NCBI GenBank assembly: GCA_026119855.1
Contig: JAOWBW010000145.1
Location: forward strand, 1,116,001 to 1,180,000
Direction: 5' to 3'
Source: Campanula takesimana
Taxonomy: Eukaryota > Streptophyta > Magnoliopsida > Asterales > Campanulaceae
Length of the DNA: 64,000 nt
Shown here: piece by piece, positions 42,560-54,940 of the stretch
Position numbering within the stretch: the stretch's first letter is position 1
Layout: every line of letters begins with the position of its first letter
Position numbers and translations under genes: made by a program
Notes under the pieces: model-generated
The model's input: only the letters and a program-made list of their open reading frames with translations
The model's database searches: none
What the model was told of the DNA's origin: nothing

Positions 42560-45500
42560 TTAACCATAATAATCAATCATACCTAGTTCACCTCTGAGGA
42601 ATTCAAATCTTTTCTGATCTAAAGGTTTTGTCAGTATGTCTGCTCTTTGGTAATCGGTATGAACTTTGAGCAGCACCACGTTTCCCTTTTCAACATGTTC
42701 CTTCAGAAAGTGATACTTGATGTCTATGTGCTTGGTTTTGGAATGCATGACCGGGTTGTTGGAAACTGAGATGGCAGATTGATTGTCACAATAGATGGGA
42801 CAAACTTGAGATGGAACTTCATAGTCAATAAGTTGCTGCTTCATCCAAAGGATCTGTGAACAGCAACTGCCGGCAGCTATGTACTCAGCTTCAGTAGTAG
42901 AAGTGGAAATTGATGCTTGCTTCTTACAGGACCAAGACACCAATCTATCACCAAGAAATTGGCAAGTTCCACTAGTACTTTTTCTGGTCACCCTACAAGC
43001 TGCAAAGTCTGCATCTGAATAACTTATTAGATTAAAAGATGAATCTCTAGCATACCATAATCCAAGGTTAGCAGTGCCACATAGATATTTAATGATACGT
43101 TTAACAGCTTGCAGATGAGATTCCCTAGGGTCAGCTTGAAACCTGGCACAAACACAAACATCAAACATAATATCTGGTCTACTGGCAGTAAGATAGAGGA
43201 GTGAGCCGATCATACCTCGGTAGAGTGTCATATCTACTTTCTTACCAGACTCATCCTTATCTAAGTGAATGTTAGTGCCCATAGGTGTGCTTTGAGAGTG
43301 AGCATTTTCAAAGCCAAACTTCTTGATTAATTCTTTTGCGTACTTGGCTTGACTGATGAATATTCCCTCATTTGATTGCTTGACTTGAAGTCCAAGGAAA
43401 TATGTTTGTTCACCCATCATGCTCATCTCGAACTTGCTCTGCATTAGCTTCTCAAATCTCTTGCAAAGTGATTCATTAGTAGAACCAAAAATAATATCAT
43501 CGACATATATTTGAACAAACAATGAATGACCCTTGTGCTTGGCAACAAATAAAGTAGTATCGATTTTACCTCGAGTGAAACCTAAGCCATCACTAAGTAA
43601 GAACTTAGAAAGGGTTTCATACCATGCCCTTGGAGCTTGCTTTAGGCCGTAGAGAGCTTTCTTCAATCGGTAGACATGATTAGGCTTCTTAGAGTCCTCG
43701 AAACCAGGTGGTTGTTCAACATACACAAGTTCTTGGAGTTCTCCATTCAGGAAGGCACTTTTCACGTCCATTTGATACAGTTTGAATTCTTTGAAGGCAG
43801 CATAGGCTAAGAAAAGTCTTATAGCTTCCAATCTTGCAACAGGAGCGAATGTCTCATCGTAGTCAATTCTTTCTTCTTGTCGGTAGCCTTTAGCAACTAA
43901 CCTTGCTTTGTTTCTAATAATATTCCCAGCTTCATCCAATTTGTTCCTGTAGACCCATTTTGTACCAATCACTTGTTGAGATGATGGTCTTGGCACTAGT
44001 TCCGACATATTACATCTTTCAAACTGATTCAGTTCCTCTTGCATGGCTTCAACCCAACCAGGATCGGCAAGAGCTTCTTCAGTCTTCTTTGGTTCTATAT
44101 TGGAAACCATAGCAGATGAGAAGAGACTTTCAGCAAATGCTCTACTAAGGTTTCTTGTCAATCTTGGTCCAAAGACATCATCAATCACATTTTCTAATGG
44201 ATGATCATGAACTGGTCTAACTTCTCTCAGCACATCTTGTCTGACTGTATCTTGTTGTAAAGATTCGAGAGGAGGATCAAGATCAGCAGATGGAGAAGGA
44301 GAATTAGAGTTTTGGGTTAGAGGTGGATTAGATTGAGAGCTTGTTGGGAAGGCCCTTATAACAGAAATTGGTTGAGGGCTAGATCTGTCTTCAGGATGAT
44401 CAGCAGAATTTGCATCGGCAAATGGATTATGAAAGTTATCGGTAAGATCATGTTCTGCCGATGATGGGAAATAATGAGTATCTGCTGGTTCTTCTACTGA
44501 AATGACTGGATCAGCAGCTGGTACTTGACCTGCAGGGTTAGAATTACTGGATTCACCTGTCTCATGAGCACTAGAAGCATTAGTACTATTTGGAGCCTTG
44601 TCAGACTCTAACAAATCAAATTCATCAAAGGTTACATGAACAGATTCAACAATTTTCAAAAGTTTCTTATTAAAAACTCGAAAGGCCTTACTGTGTTTAG
44701 CATATCCAACAAAGATTCCTTCATCAGCTTTCTCATCAAATTTACCTCTGTGCTCTTTACCGTTGTAAAGCACGTAACATTTGCAGCCGGATATTTTGAA
44801 GAATCCAATGTTTGGAGTTCTGCCTCTTCAGAGTTCATAAGGAGTCTTGTTATGGAATTTGTTGATAAGAGATCTGTTCTGAGTGAAGCAGGCGGTATTG
44901 ATGGCTTCAGCCCAAAAATATTTCGGCAGCCTGGCTTCAGCAATCATGGTCTTACCAGCTTCAATGAGAGTTCTGTTCTTTCTCTCAATGACACCATTTT
45001 GTTGTGGTGTACCGGTAGCTGAAAAGTTGTGGTCTATGCCATGATCATCACAGTACTGAGCAATACCATTGTTCTTGAATTCAGTGCCATTGTCTGATCT
45101 CATGCTGATGATATCGCTTTCTTTCTGTGTTTGTAGTAGTCTGAATAACTTGGTAGCAACGGCATATGTTTCATCTTTGTGACTGAAAGTTTCCACCCAA
45201 GTATATCTAGAGAAATCATCTACTACAACCAAGGTATATCTAGTTCCCCCAATACTTGCTGTAGTTGTGGGGCCAAATAGATCCATATGTAGCATTTGGA
45301 GGCACTTAGATGTTGACATGAAGGGCTTGCTTCGGAAGGATGCTTTATGTTGTTTTCAAAGCTGGCAGGCCTTGCATTTCTTTCCTTGATCAGCAGACAC
45401 TTGAGGTAAACCGGTAACCAGATTTGAACTGGCAAGCTTGCATAAATATTTGAAGTTCAAGTGACTGAGTCTCTTGTGCCATAGCCATGAGTTCTCACTG

Positions 45501-45988
45501 ATGTTCTTAGCTACAAAACAAACATTAGCAACACCGATAATAGCACTTAAGTCTACTGCATAAATGTTACCTTTTCTTTTGGCAGTGAGAAAAGTTTCAT
45601 TGGAAGCAATGTCTTTCACATAGCAACTGGAAGTAGTAAATACATATTACATTCCTTTATCACAGAATTGTGATATAGATAGAAGGTTGTGTTTCAGACC
45701 ATCTACTAGAGAGACCTTCTGTACAGTAACTGCACCTCTCTTGATGGTACCAATACCGATGATTTTTCCTTTGGCATTATCACCAAAAACCACTGGGGGA
45801 CCTGATGCTTCTGAGATATCGGCAAGTAGATCTGCAAATCCTGTCATATGTCTTGAACAGCCACTATCTAGAATCCACAAATCCTTGCTTGCACCAGTTG
45901 AGGCCATGAAGCATTCCTGAAATAAAACGGTATGCTTATGGTCCCCCTTATTCTTGGGTCTGAGGGTTAGTTCCTCTTTGGCAACCAC
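42560..45988 (-). pseudogene. Copia pol: protease, integrase, RT, RNase H (three in-frame stops)
   Basis: One reading frame carries, in order, protease WILDSGCSRHMTG, the pre-integrase motif LWHKRLSHLNFKYL, integrase core (DFSRYTWVETF, SDNGTEF, TPQQNGVIERKNRT), an acidic hinge, RT from VEAMQEELNQFERC through QMDVKSAFLNGEL and YVDDIIFGS, and RNase H (STTEAEYIAAGSCCSQILW, KHIDIKYHFLKEHVE, ADILTKPL). It ends with TAG at 42560. Stops at about 45647, 45356 and 44828 break protease/integrase, while the last 737 codons, covering RT and RNase H, are open. Gag overlaps the start in another frame. RT style is that of Sireviruses. Confidence 0.88.
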
Positions 45989-48286
45989 ATCTGGCCACCA
46001 CTAGAGGATGTAACCTCAGTGGGTCCAGATAGGTGCTTCAAGAGGCATTCATGAGCCTTGTGACCATAATCAGAACAATTAGAACATCTCACTTGACTGA
46101 TGGACTGTGGAGTCGGTAGAACATCATTCTGTTTAGTCAGTGCATCGGCAGAACTAGGGAATTTAGCAGGCAAAAACTTAGTAGGTTTAAAGGTGCTAGT
46201 GTTGCCTTTCTTTCCATTCTGTTTACCTTTGGCAGTTACCTTTTTAGGTACTTGTCCATCGGCAGCAGATGTGGTTAGACCGGCAGTACTAGCTCTGCTG
46301 ATGTATTCACCAAGAATACCGTTATCGGCAGACTTAGTATCAACAACCTTAACATATCTTTGTTTGTGCTTATCATTCCTTTTGTTCTGGTTCTTAGGAT
46401 ACTTCATTGCCACAGCACTGTATATTGGCTTAGCATCCTTATGCACTGAGTTAACAGGACTACATTCAACTTTCTCATCCTTTTTCTCGGTCGCACAAGT
46501 TTCAGTAGAGCTACTGCTGCTGGAATCAAATCCTAACCCATATTGGTCCTTATATGACATTTGGGTCTGTAGGATTGTTTTAACGGCAACTCTATATTTT
46601 GTGTAAGAATCAACAATCATTGAGAGATGATTGTTTCTTTTCACAAGATCTTCGATTTGAGCTATCAATACTGCTACTTGGCTTTTGAGATCCAGGTTTT
46701 CTTTCTTTAGAAGAACAGACTCAAGCTCATGTCCTTTGAGAACCTTAAGTTCAGACACAAGCAAGCCATTCTCTGCAGAAATTCTATTGAAATCAGCAGC
46801 CATCACTTTATGAACACTACTCAGCTTCTCATGATCAATAAAAAGTTCATCCATTGTCTCTACCATTTCATCTTTGGATATTTTAGGAAAGGGGTCAGCT
46901 AAAATTTTGGTGGCAGAGGGAAAAGGGTTTGGGAGAAAAGTCAGGTAGAGAAGAGATGGGTTTAGATAAGCTTTTGGCAATGCTAGGATGCTCAGTGAAT
47001 GAGAATTTTCTGGTCATTGGTAAGGGTTTAGGTTTGATGGCAGTGAATTGAATAGAGTTACACTGACCATAGAGAGAGGTTCCCACTTGGTGAACTCTGT
47101 ATCCATTTGGGTTCTCTGTTTTGACACTAATCTCTTTGAAGTGTGGTTGAGGTCTTCCAGTAGCTTCTTCTCTGACTGGAGATCTTGGAGGAGATGGATC
47201 TCGGTAGACTAGAGTCGGTAATGTGGATGTATCGTCATCTTCCATGTCTAGGGCGATAAAACTTACATCGGCATCTTCATCTTCATCGGCATCTTCATCT
47301 GAGTCAGTTTCACACCAAACCGGTAAGGCCTTTTCTGTGCTTTCATCGGCAACAAAGCTTCAAGACTTGGGATGTCTCTTGTTGAATGACTTCCTCACAT
47401 ACTCATATTTTAGTTGAGGACATTTAGAAGCAAAGTGACCAGGTTTTCTGCAGTTGAAGCAAACAAGATCACCTTTGTTGTTCTTTCCGTCGGTAGCACT
47501 TGTTGAGGGTTTGTTGTAACTTGCTGGTTTTTGAAATGTTGGTGTGAATGATTTTGGTTGCTGGTAGCTTCCTTTCTGCATCCTTTTGAAGTCTTTAAAC
47601 CTTTTGTAGTTCCTAGCGAAGGCGGCAAATTCGTCTTCTTCCATAGGCTGTTCTGAGGTAGTTTCAGGGGTTTTGGAACTGCAGGGTATTGGATGGGGAT
47701 CTATAGGAGGGAATTTGTTTGAAGGGAAGGATATCTGTGACTGAGCTGATAGAGACAAGTTTTTGAAATTTTTATCGAGAACATTAAGTTTTTGCAGTTC
47801 TCTCTCATACAGAAATAGACTAGACACAAGATTCTGAATAGAAGTCTTGTTCAAGTCTCTCACTTCTCTAACAGCGGTGACCTTGGTATGATACTCATTT
47901 CCCAAAGAGCTTAGAAAACGAATATTCAGGTCTTTCATAGTGTAAACCTTTCCTAATGAAGCACATAAATTACTTACCTCGCAGAATCTGTCGTAGGCAC
48001 TCCTTAGTGATTCACCATCTTGTTTCTTGAAGGATTCAAACTCAGCAATACAATCGTAGAGTCTGTTATCCTTTACCTGCTCATCACCTTCAAAGTATGC
48101 AAGGAGCTTGTTCCAGCATTCTTGAGCCATGGAGCACAAGTTAATGAGTTTATATTGCTTGTCGTCCAAACCACAAGAAATAATGTGGCATGCTTTTCCA
48201 TCTAGAGCAGCTAAAAGTTTGTCGTCCTCAGTCCATTCCTCTCTTGGTTTCTCGACCAAAGTTTCTTCAATCTGAACATGGGTTTC
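45967..48286 (-). pseudogene. Copia gag, main part (Sirevirus-like, broken)
   Basis: 48286-47360 carries the capsid region (DDKQYKLINLCSMAQECWNK and FESFKKQDGESLRSAYDRF) and a zinc knuckle CFNCRKPGHFASKC. Then 47245-46895 and 46980-45967, in two frames, hold a coiled coil (about residues 40-115 of the latter), a serine run, basic stretches and a second knuckle CSNCSDYGHKAHEC. A stop at 47360 and a shift near 46950 break it. The N-terminal part lies beyond the inserted solo LTR, at 49303-49530. Confidence 0.82.
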
Positions 48287-49297
48287 TGTAGACACCCCGC
48301 CTTGGACCGCTCACCCCGATTGCACATTTGATTTTGTGTTTCTCCCCATTTTAAGTGTTTCTCGTTAGTTTCTGTCACTTCCGTTAAGTTCCTGACTGAC
48401 TTCGTTAAGTCCAGGGACTAAACTGAATGACAGGGCTGACTTTCTAGTCCATTATGTCAAAATTGCCTTCTCTGAGTCGCGCGCCTCCGACACTAGGAGC
48501 CAGGCGCGCACGCCTCCCGCCCGCAAAGCAGGAAGCGCGCGCCTCTGGGCGTCAGTTACAGATTTCTGGCCAGGATTCCCTCCCTTGCTCAATTTACAGG
48601 ATTTTGCCCGGGAAGGATTTCTTGGTGACTGAGTTTTGGCACCAAAAACACCCCTCTTTCACCTATAAAAACCTCTCTTTACCTCCATTTTCAAGGATCG
48701 AAAATTGATCAAAAAATCATTGGAAAAAAGCATCAAAAAACTAGACAAAGAGAGTCACTTTCTAAAGGTTCTCCAAGAATCAAATCAAGCAACATTTGAA
48801 GTTCTTCAAATTGTAGGTAAAAGTCCATCTTTTCCTTTCTTTTCTACCTCATCTCCTCTCTCTTTTACTTTAATCAAATGTGCAATCACCCAAATCATTT
48901 TGGGACATGACTCTAATGATCACCTCATCTCATTGAGGTTGGTTAAGGAGTTATCTCCTACATTCCAAATCATATTTTAAACCCCCCTTTTTATGACTTA
49001 AGGAAGAAGAAGAAGAAGAACATTTTCATTTATGTAGATTTTGATCAAGCAAGACCAACTTAAGTTGGGCGAGATGGGTGTTTCGGTACTTCCCATCTCG
49101 TAATCTAACCCCCGGACCTCAAAACAAAGAATCTCTGTTTTCGTAACCAAAACTTAGGCTACAATCAATAGGTTTTTCTTATGTTCCTCAAAACATAGGT
49201 GGCGACTCTAAAACAATCTAAAATCAAGTTAGACATCCTAGGATAATATCACGCGCTCGAGCCTAAGGCCGTGGTGTTCCCACCCGGGGTATCTACA
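48287..49297. repeat. Solo LTR (gypsy-like) inserted in copia gag, target duplication GTTTC
   Basis: Begins TGTAGACACCCCG and ends CGGGGTATCTACA; flanked by GTTTC at 48282-48286 and 49298-49302. Length 1011 bp, no coding. It contains three GCGCGCGCCTC-like words at 48476-48545. The gag reading continues on either side, so this is a clean later insertion. Confidence 0.88.
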
Positions 49298-49302
49298 GTT
49301 TC

Positions 49303-49530
49303 TTGTTCAGTGTCACGATCAGCATGTTGTGTCAGCGGAGTTGAGGGAATAGGTCTATAGGTGGTTGAGACTTTTAAAGGAATGATTGGACCACCTTCTA
49401 TGACCTTCATCAACCGATCATCGATTGATTTCATATACTTTATCATACGAGATTTCCAGACACCAAACTCGTTGACATTTAACAACGGTATGGTAGTGAT
49501 GTTAAATGACTGCATGATTTTTCCTGCCAT
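49303..49530 (-). pseudogene. Copia gag N-terminus
   Basis: Starts MAGKIMQSFNITTIPLLNVN and includes FGVWKSRMIKYMKSIDDRLM, the N-terminal copia gag motif, about 50 bp after the PBS. Cut off from the rest by the solo LTR. Confidence 0.8.
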
Positions 49531-49581
49531 GGTATCGGCAATACAAGCTGCAAAGCTTGGAAATTTCTTTCAAAATTCCAA

Positions 49582-49594
49582 GCTCTGATACCAA
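49582..49594 (-). other. Primer binding site of the large copia element
   Basis: Minus-strand TTGGTATCAGAGC, initiator tRNA-Met type, next to the LTR at 49596. Confidence 0.9.
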
Positions 49595-49595
49595 T

Positions 49596-51016
49596 TGTTA
49601 GGCCCAATTGGTAGGAAAATAGGCTAGAGGGGGGGGGGGTGAATAGCCTTTTTAAAACTATTACAAAGAAACACTTTTAAATGCAAAGTCACTTATCAGT
49701 TTACAAACTATTATCAGTAAGCGCAACGAAGAAGATATGCCTAAGTTTTAACTCACACTTAAATCGGTAAGAAATAGTTTTCAGAGCTTAGTTTAAACAC
49801 AAAGTTGTTTCCAAAAGTTCAATGCAGTTTCAAGAGATTGGTCAATGGAAATTACAATGAATCAGTACGAACATATGCAATCTGCCGGTGATAGAATTCC
49901 AACCGGCAATGATAAAGTAAGCAACAGAGACACAAGGATTTGGAGAGGTTCACAGTGTAAATACTGCTATGTCCTCTACCAAGTTTGGTCAGAACTTGGA
50001 TTTGGGTTAAGAGTACTATTAGATATCTCTAGTCTATTACAAGCACGGCTTTGCCGGTATACAAAGACTAAGTTCTAGAAATTTCTAATGGATCGTAAAA
50101 CAAATCTGACCAAGTGTTTTTGAGCGGCAAGTTCAAGAGAACTTATCTCACTCAAGTGGGTGTGTGAATAACTTAAACAACGTACTCTTTAAATGATCTA
50201 GTTTGGGAATACTAACAATGTTGTTTGAGTTGGTGCACAAGTGTATGTCCTATTAAATGATCTAATGATTATCTGGACACAGAATGTTTGAGTCTTTAAT
50301 GAATACTCAAAAACATTCAACTCTCTTCAATGCTCTATTTTTACCAACCTTCTTCAATGCTCTAAGTCCACTATTTATAAGAGGAGTGAATGTCTTGAGT
50401 CTTGTAGAAGAAGGCTTGCAATTTGAATATCCAGCTGGGTAGTTGAGGAGCATTAAATGCGGTATCTTTAGCATTAATGGCGAAGATATGGAGTACACGC
50501 ATGCTTGCAAAAGTCTGATGGGTAAAGACCCTTTTGTCTCAACCGGTTACCTGCAAAAAGCAAGTAGGGACAAAGTATAGCTAAAACTAGCTATGTGTCA
50601 GACGGCGCAGTAATCATGACAGAGCAGTTAAACTACTTTTTGATAAAACAGTATGAAAGGACAGGGACAATCAGCAAGGTTGACTTTAAGATGAAACGAT
50701 GTAACCTGACTGACAGTACAGACTGTCTTTCTTTATCGGCATGTTGAGAATGTAGTTGATCGGCAACTTTGTGTTGCAAGTAGATCGACAACTTGTCGCG
50801 TGTTGAGAATAGAGTTGATCGGCAACTTGTTTACTGGTCTGCTGATTTGCCTCCTCTTGCTGGTTTGCTTTGTATGAAGAGATGTAATACACCTGTGCTG
50901 GTCACCAAGAATCCTAAGAGTACCTTACAAAGGTTCTAATAAAATTGGGGGATCCTAAGTGATAACTATGATTGGGATTAAGCAATTCTATGTCCTAAAC
51001 ATATATTTGAATAACA
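49596..51016 (-). repeat. 5' LTR (right) of the large copia element
   Basis: 1421 bp, TGTTA...TAACA ends. A run of ten G near 49630 and several CGGCAACTT words at 50755-50830 are notable. Matches the split left LTR over its shared part. Confidence 0.88.
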
Positions 51017-51032
51017 TAATGAAAGTAGTATT

Positions 51033-51525
51033 GGTTCATTGAAACGACCATAGGTCTAGTGTTTGACCTTATTTGAATGATTAGTCTATTAAGATGACTT
51101 ATATGTGTAAATAATGAGTATTATTAGCATGTGAGCTAACCTAGAGCAAGAAAGTATGGTTCGAGTGAAAAGACTATGAGTATTAATTGGTTTAGTGGGA
51201 CAGCCAAGTGTGAACAAAAGTGGTCACGTGAAGCGACCAACGAAAATGGTCTATTGGAATGACCGGTGAAAATAGTAAGGGCCTAGTGGATCGACTTGCG
51301 ATTAGTAATTAAGTATAGGGAAACGACTACTAAATAAGAATGGCCAAATAAACCGACCAAGGAAGAGATAATGGTCTATGAAGGTGACCAATAAGATAGA
51401 AATGGTCTAATGAATCGACCAATAAGACTAGTGAAATTGACTAATGGAAAGGAAGTCGGTCTATTGAAACGACCAGTGGTCTAGTATACGACCTATGATT
51501 CGAATGATAATCTATAGAGATGATC
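51033..51525. repeat. Array of short degenerate inverted repeats (TGGTCTA...CGACCA)
   Basis: About 16 units of roughly 18 nt, each beginning GGTCTA-like and ending GACCA-like around 6-9 nt (clear copies at 51221, 51247, 51373, 51402, 51456), spaced about 20-40 bp. Each unit could fold into a small stem. The array lies between the copia LTR and the decayed gypsy pol. I do not recognise the family. Confidence 0.7.
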
Positions 51526-51679
51526 TACACGTAAAACATGAAAGATGATAAGCATTGATGGTATGAGAGTGCGTGAAAAAGTCTCATATTCATGATAGAA
51601 CGAAAAGTATCATATTATTCGGCGAGTATCCGTAATACCAAAATGACCGAGTTCTTGATGTTAACTCAAGGAAATAAAT
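51526..51679. other. Unassigned sequence before the gypsy protease
   Basis: AT-rich, no motif seen; probably decayed gag/protease region of the gypsy element that follows. Confidence 0.4.
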
Positions 51680-54600
51680 ATGTCTAAAGGGAGTTCCGGA
51701 GGATGGAACCAAGATGAGATTTTTTTTTTTGAAGTCGATTTGATCGAATTGGAGATTAGTGAATTCGATGTAATTTTGGGAATGGACTGGTTAGCTGCAT
51801 ACCCTACCCATGTCGATTGTTACAAGAAGGAAGTTCATTTTAGATTACCATCTGGAGAAGAGTTCTGTTTCCAAGGCACAAAGTCTAGGACTAGATTAGA
51901 TTTTATTTCGGTGATGAAAGCTTGCACATTGTCAAGGAAGGGTTGTGATGGATTTTGGCCTACATTAGCGAGAATGACCAAAAAAAGGAAGTTACTATTG
52001 AATCTTTGTCTGTAATTAGAAATTTTGAGGACGTGTTTCTGGAAGATTTTCTTGGAATACCACCAGAGAAAGAGGTGGGGTTTACTATAGACTTGGTACC
52101 CGAAACCGCACCTATACCAAAGGCGCCGTATAGAATGGCTCTGACGGAACTGAAGGAATTGAAGGAGCAACTACAAGAGTTGTTGGACAAGGGTTTGATT
52201 AGGCTGATTGTAACACCATGGGGTGCATCGGTGTTGTTTGTAAAAAAGAAGGACAGATCGATGAGAATGTGTATCGATTATAGAGAATTGAATCGTGTAA
52301 CGGTAAGAAATCAGTACCCGTCACCAAGAATAGACGATTTGTTTGACCAACTTCGAGGAGCGTAGTACTTTTCGAAAATAGATTTGAGGTCTGGTTATCA
52401 TCAGTTAAGGGTGAAAAAGGAAGATATTACGAAGACGGCCTTTAGGACAAGGTATGGTCACTATGAGTTTTTGGTGATGCCATTCGGACTGACTAATGCG
52501 CTTGCTGCATTTATGGAACTGATGAATAGGATATTTCAAAAAAATTCCTGGACAAGAGTGTCGTAGTGTTCATTGATGACATCTTAGTTTATTCAAAGAC
52601 TAAGGAGGAACATGAAGAGCATTTGAGGTTAGTGCTGCAAACTTTAAGGGAACAACAATTATATGCCAAGTTCAAAAAGTGCGAATTTTGGTTGGATAAA
52701 GTAGCGTTTTTAGGTCATGTAGTATCAAAGGATGGAGTGGCAGTAGACCCAACAAAAATAGAAGCTATCGTGAATTGGGAAAGACCCACTACGGTTAGTG
52801 AAATAAGGAGTTTCTTGGGATTGGCTGGTTATTATAGGAGATTCGTTGAAGGCTTCTCTAAATCGTCTGTACCGTTAACAAGGCTAACCCAATAAGGGGA
52901 TAAATTCGTTTGGTCAGAGGATTGCGAGAAGAATTTCCAAGAGTTGAAGATTGGTGTCTGCACTAGTTCTTACGTTACGTTCTGGATCGGACGGATTTGT
53001 GATATATAGTGATGCATCAATTAAAGGATTAGGCTGCGTGTTAATGCAGAATTACAAGGTTATAGTCTACGCATCGAGACAATTGAAAGTCCATGAAAGG
53101 AACTATCCGACTCATGATTTGGAGTTAGCTGCGGTAGTTTTTTTGCATTGAAAATTTGGAGACATTACTTATATGGGACCACATGTCAGATTTACACGGA
53201 CCATAAGAGCCTTAAGTATATTTTTAATCAAAAGGAACTTAATATGAGGTAGAGGATATGGCTTGAATTACTAAAGGATTATGATTGTGAAATCTTATAC
53301 CATCCTGGGAAGGCCAATAAGGTGGCAGACGCGCTAAGTAGGAAGAATCATGGAACCCTAGCGACGTTAAAACTTAAGGAGGTAAGCGCATGGAACCGTA
53401 TCGAAGTGTTGGGCATGAAAGTAAGAGTTCAAGGGTATATGGCACATTTGAGTGTACAACCTACGCTTTTGGACATGATCAAAACGGTACAAGCAACTGA
53501 TGAGGAAGTGAGCAAGATACGTGTAGATTTAGTGGAAGGAAAAGGGAAAGACTTTCGTGTAGGAGAAGATAGGGTTGTGAGGTACCAATCAAGGATTTGG
53601 GTGTCAAGCAATAAGGACATCAAAAGATAGATCCTGAATGAAGCTCACTGTTCGAGGTTTTCTGAACATCCGGGAAGTACAAAGATGTATAGAGATTTGA
53701 GGGAATCTTATTGGTGGACCCACATGAAGGGGGATGTGGCAGAAATTGTGTCAAGATGTTTGGTGTGTCAACAAGTGAAAAGTGAGCATCAAAGGCCTGC
53801 AGGACTACTACAGTCGTTACCTATTCCCGAATGGAAGTGGGAACATATAGCGATGGATCTAGTGGTGGGATTACCAAAGACGTTGAAAGGATATAATGCA
53901 ATTTGGGTCATTGTGGATAGACTTACGAAATCGGCCCATTTTCTGGCAATCAAGGTGACGGATTCCCTAGAAAAGATGGATAAGTTATACATTGATGAGA
54001 TTGTAAGGTTGCATGGAATACCGGTTTCAATAGTGTCAGATCGAGATGCAAGATTCACATCAAAATTTTGGAAAAGTCTGCAACAAGCGTTAGGGACAGA
54101 GTTGACAATGAGTACAACTTTTCACCCGCAGACCGATGGGCAGTCAGAGAGAACTATTCAGATATTGGAGGATATGTTAGGAGCTACATCGTTGGATTAC
54201 CAAGGGATTTGGGATGAACATTTTCCATTGGTGGAGTTCGCGTATAACAATAGTTTCCATGCTAGTATCGAAATGGCACCGTACGAAGCACTATATGGAT
54301 GAAAGTGTAGATCACTGACTTGTTGGGACGAAGTAGGTGAAAGGAAGTTGACTGGACTGGAAATTATCCAAGTGACGGCGGATAAATTACAGCAGATACG
54401 AAATTGGCTTTTGACCGCTCAGAGTAGACAGAAATCCTATGCTGATCATAGGAGACGTGATTTAGAATTTCAGATAGGGGATAAAGTGTTTTTGGAAATC
54501 TCGCCAACTAAAGGAGTTATGAGATTTGGTATTCGCGGGAAGTTAAGCCCGAGGTACATGGGACCATTCGAGATTTTGGAAAGAGTTGGGGCAGTGGCTT

Positions 54601-54893
54601 ATAAATTAGCCTTATCACCTGTGCTGGCGGGAGTGCACAATGTGTTCCATGTCTCAATGTTAAGAAAGTACATTCCCGATCCAAGTCATGTGATCGAGTA
54701 TAAGTAGCTTAGAGTTCACGCTGATTTGAACTATGATGAAAATCCTATGAAGATTGTTGATCGCAAGGACCAGATTTTGAGGAAAAGAGTAATTCCTTAT
54801 GTGAGGGTGCAATGGAGCAACCATACGGAAAGAGAAGCTACGTGGGAGCTTGAGAGCGAGATGCGAGAGACGTATCTCGATTTATTTTCAGAA
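51680..54893 (+). pseudogene. Ty3/gypsy pol (Tekay/Del-like), heavily broken
   Basis: Successive frames read as one gypsy polyprotein: end of protease (FDVILGMDWLAAYPTHVDC), RT (VKKKDRSMRMCIDYRELN; DLRSGYHQLRVKKEDITKTA; FIDDILVYSKTKEEH), RNase H (YSDASIKGLGCVLMQ), integrase (CLVCQQVKSEHQRPAGLLQ; FHPQTDGQSERTIQILEDM; MAPYEALYG) and the region after it (HNVFHVSMLRKYI). At least seven stops or frameshifts interrupt it. The C-terminal tail read beyond 54707 still shows TWELESEM-like chromodomain residues. Gag and the 5' LTR are missing. Confidence 0.88.
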
Positions 54894-54940
54894 TGACATG
54901 CGATGGTTTGGAGGACCAAACCCTTTTAAGGAGGTAAGAA

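Larger units (their letters stand above)
27083..51016 (-). mobile_element. Large Sirevirus-like Ty1/copia element with env-like region, split by two insertions
   Basis: Right LTR 49596-51016 (5' on the minus strand); left LTR in two parts, 27083-27500 and 36556-37212, separated by a gypsy element. Internal order from right to left: PBS, gag with zinc knuckles, protease, integrase, RT, RNase H, a long env-like region, purine tract, LTR. Subtracting insertions, the internal part is about 11.4 kb, large even for a Sirevirus. The left outer 345 bp of the left LTR are missing, so no target duplication can be shown. Pol has only a few in-frame stops, so the insertion is moderately old. Confidence 0.86.

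Noticed and set aside
46100..46606. 168-codon plus-strand frame rich in leucine and phenylalanine
   Set aside because: Antisense shadow of the copia gag coding region.
51033..51525. CRISPR-like array
   Set aside because: Units are degenerate, spacing is irregular, and the setting is a plant retrotransposon; there is no constant repeat or unique spacer pattern.
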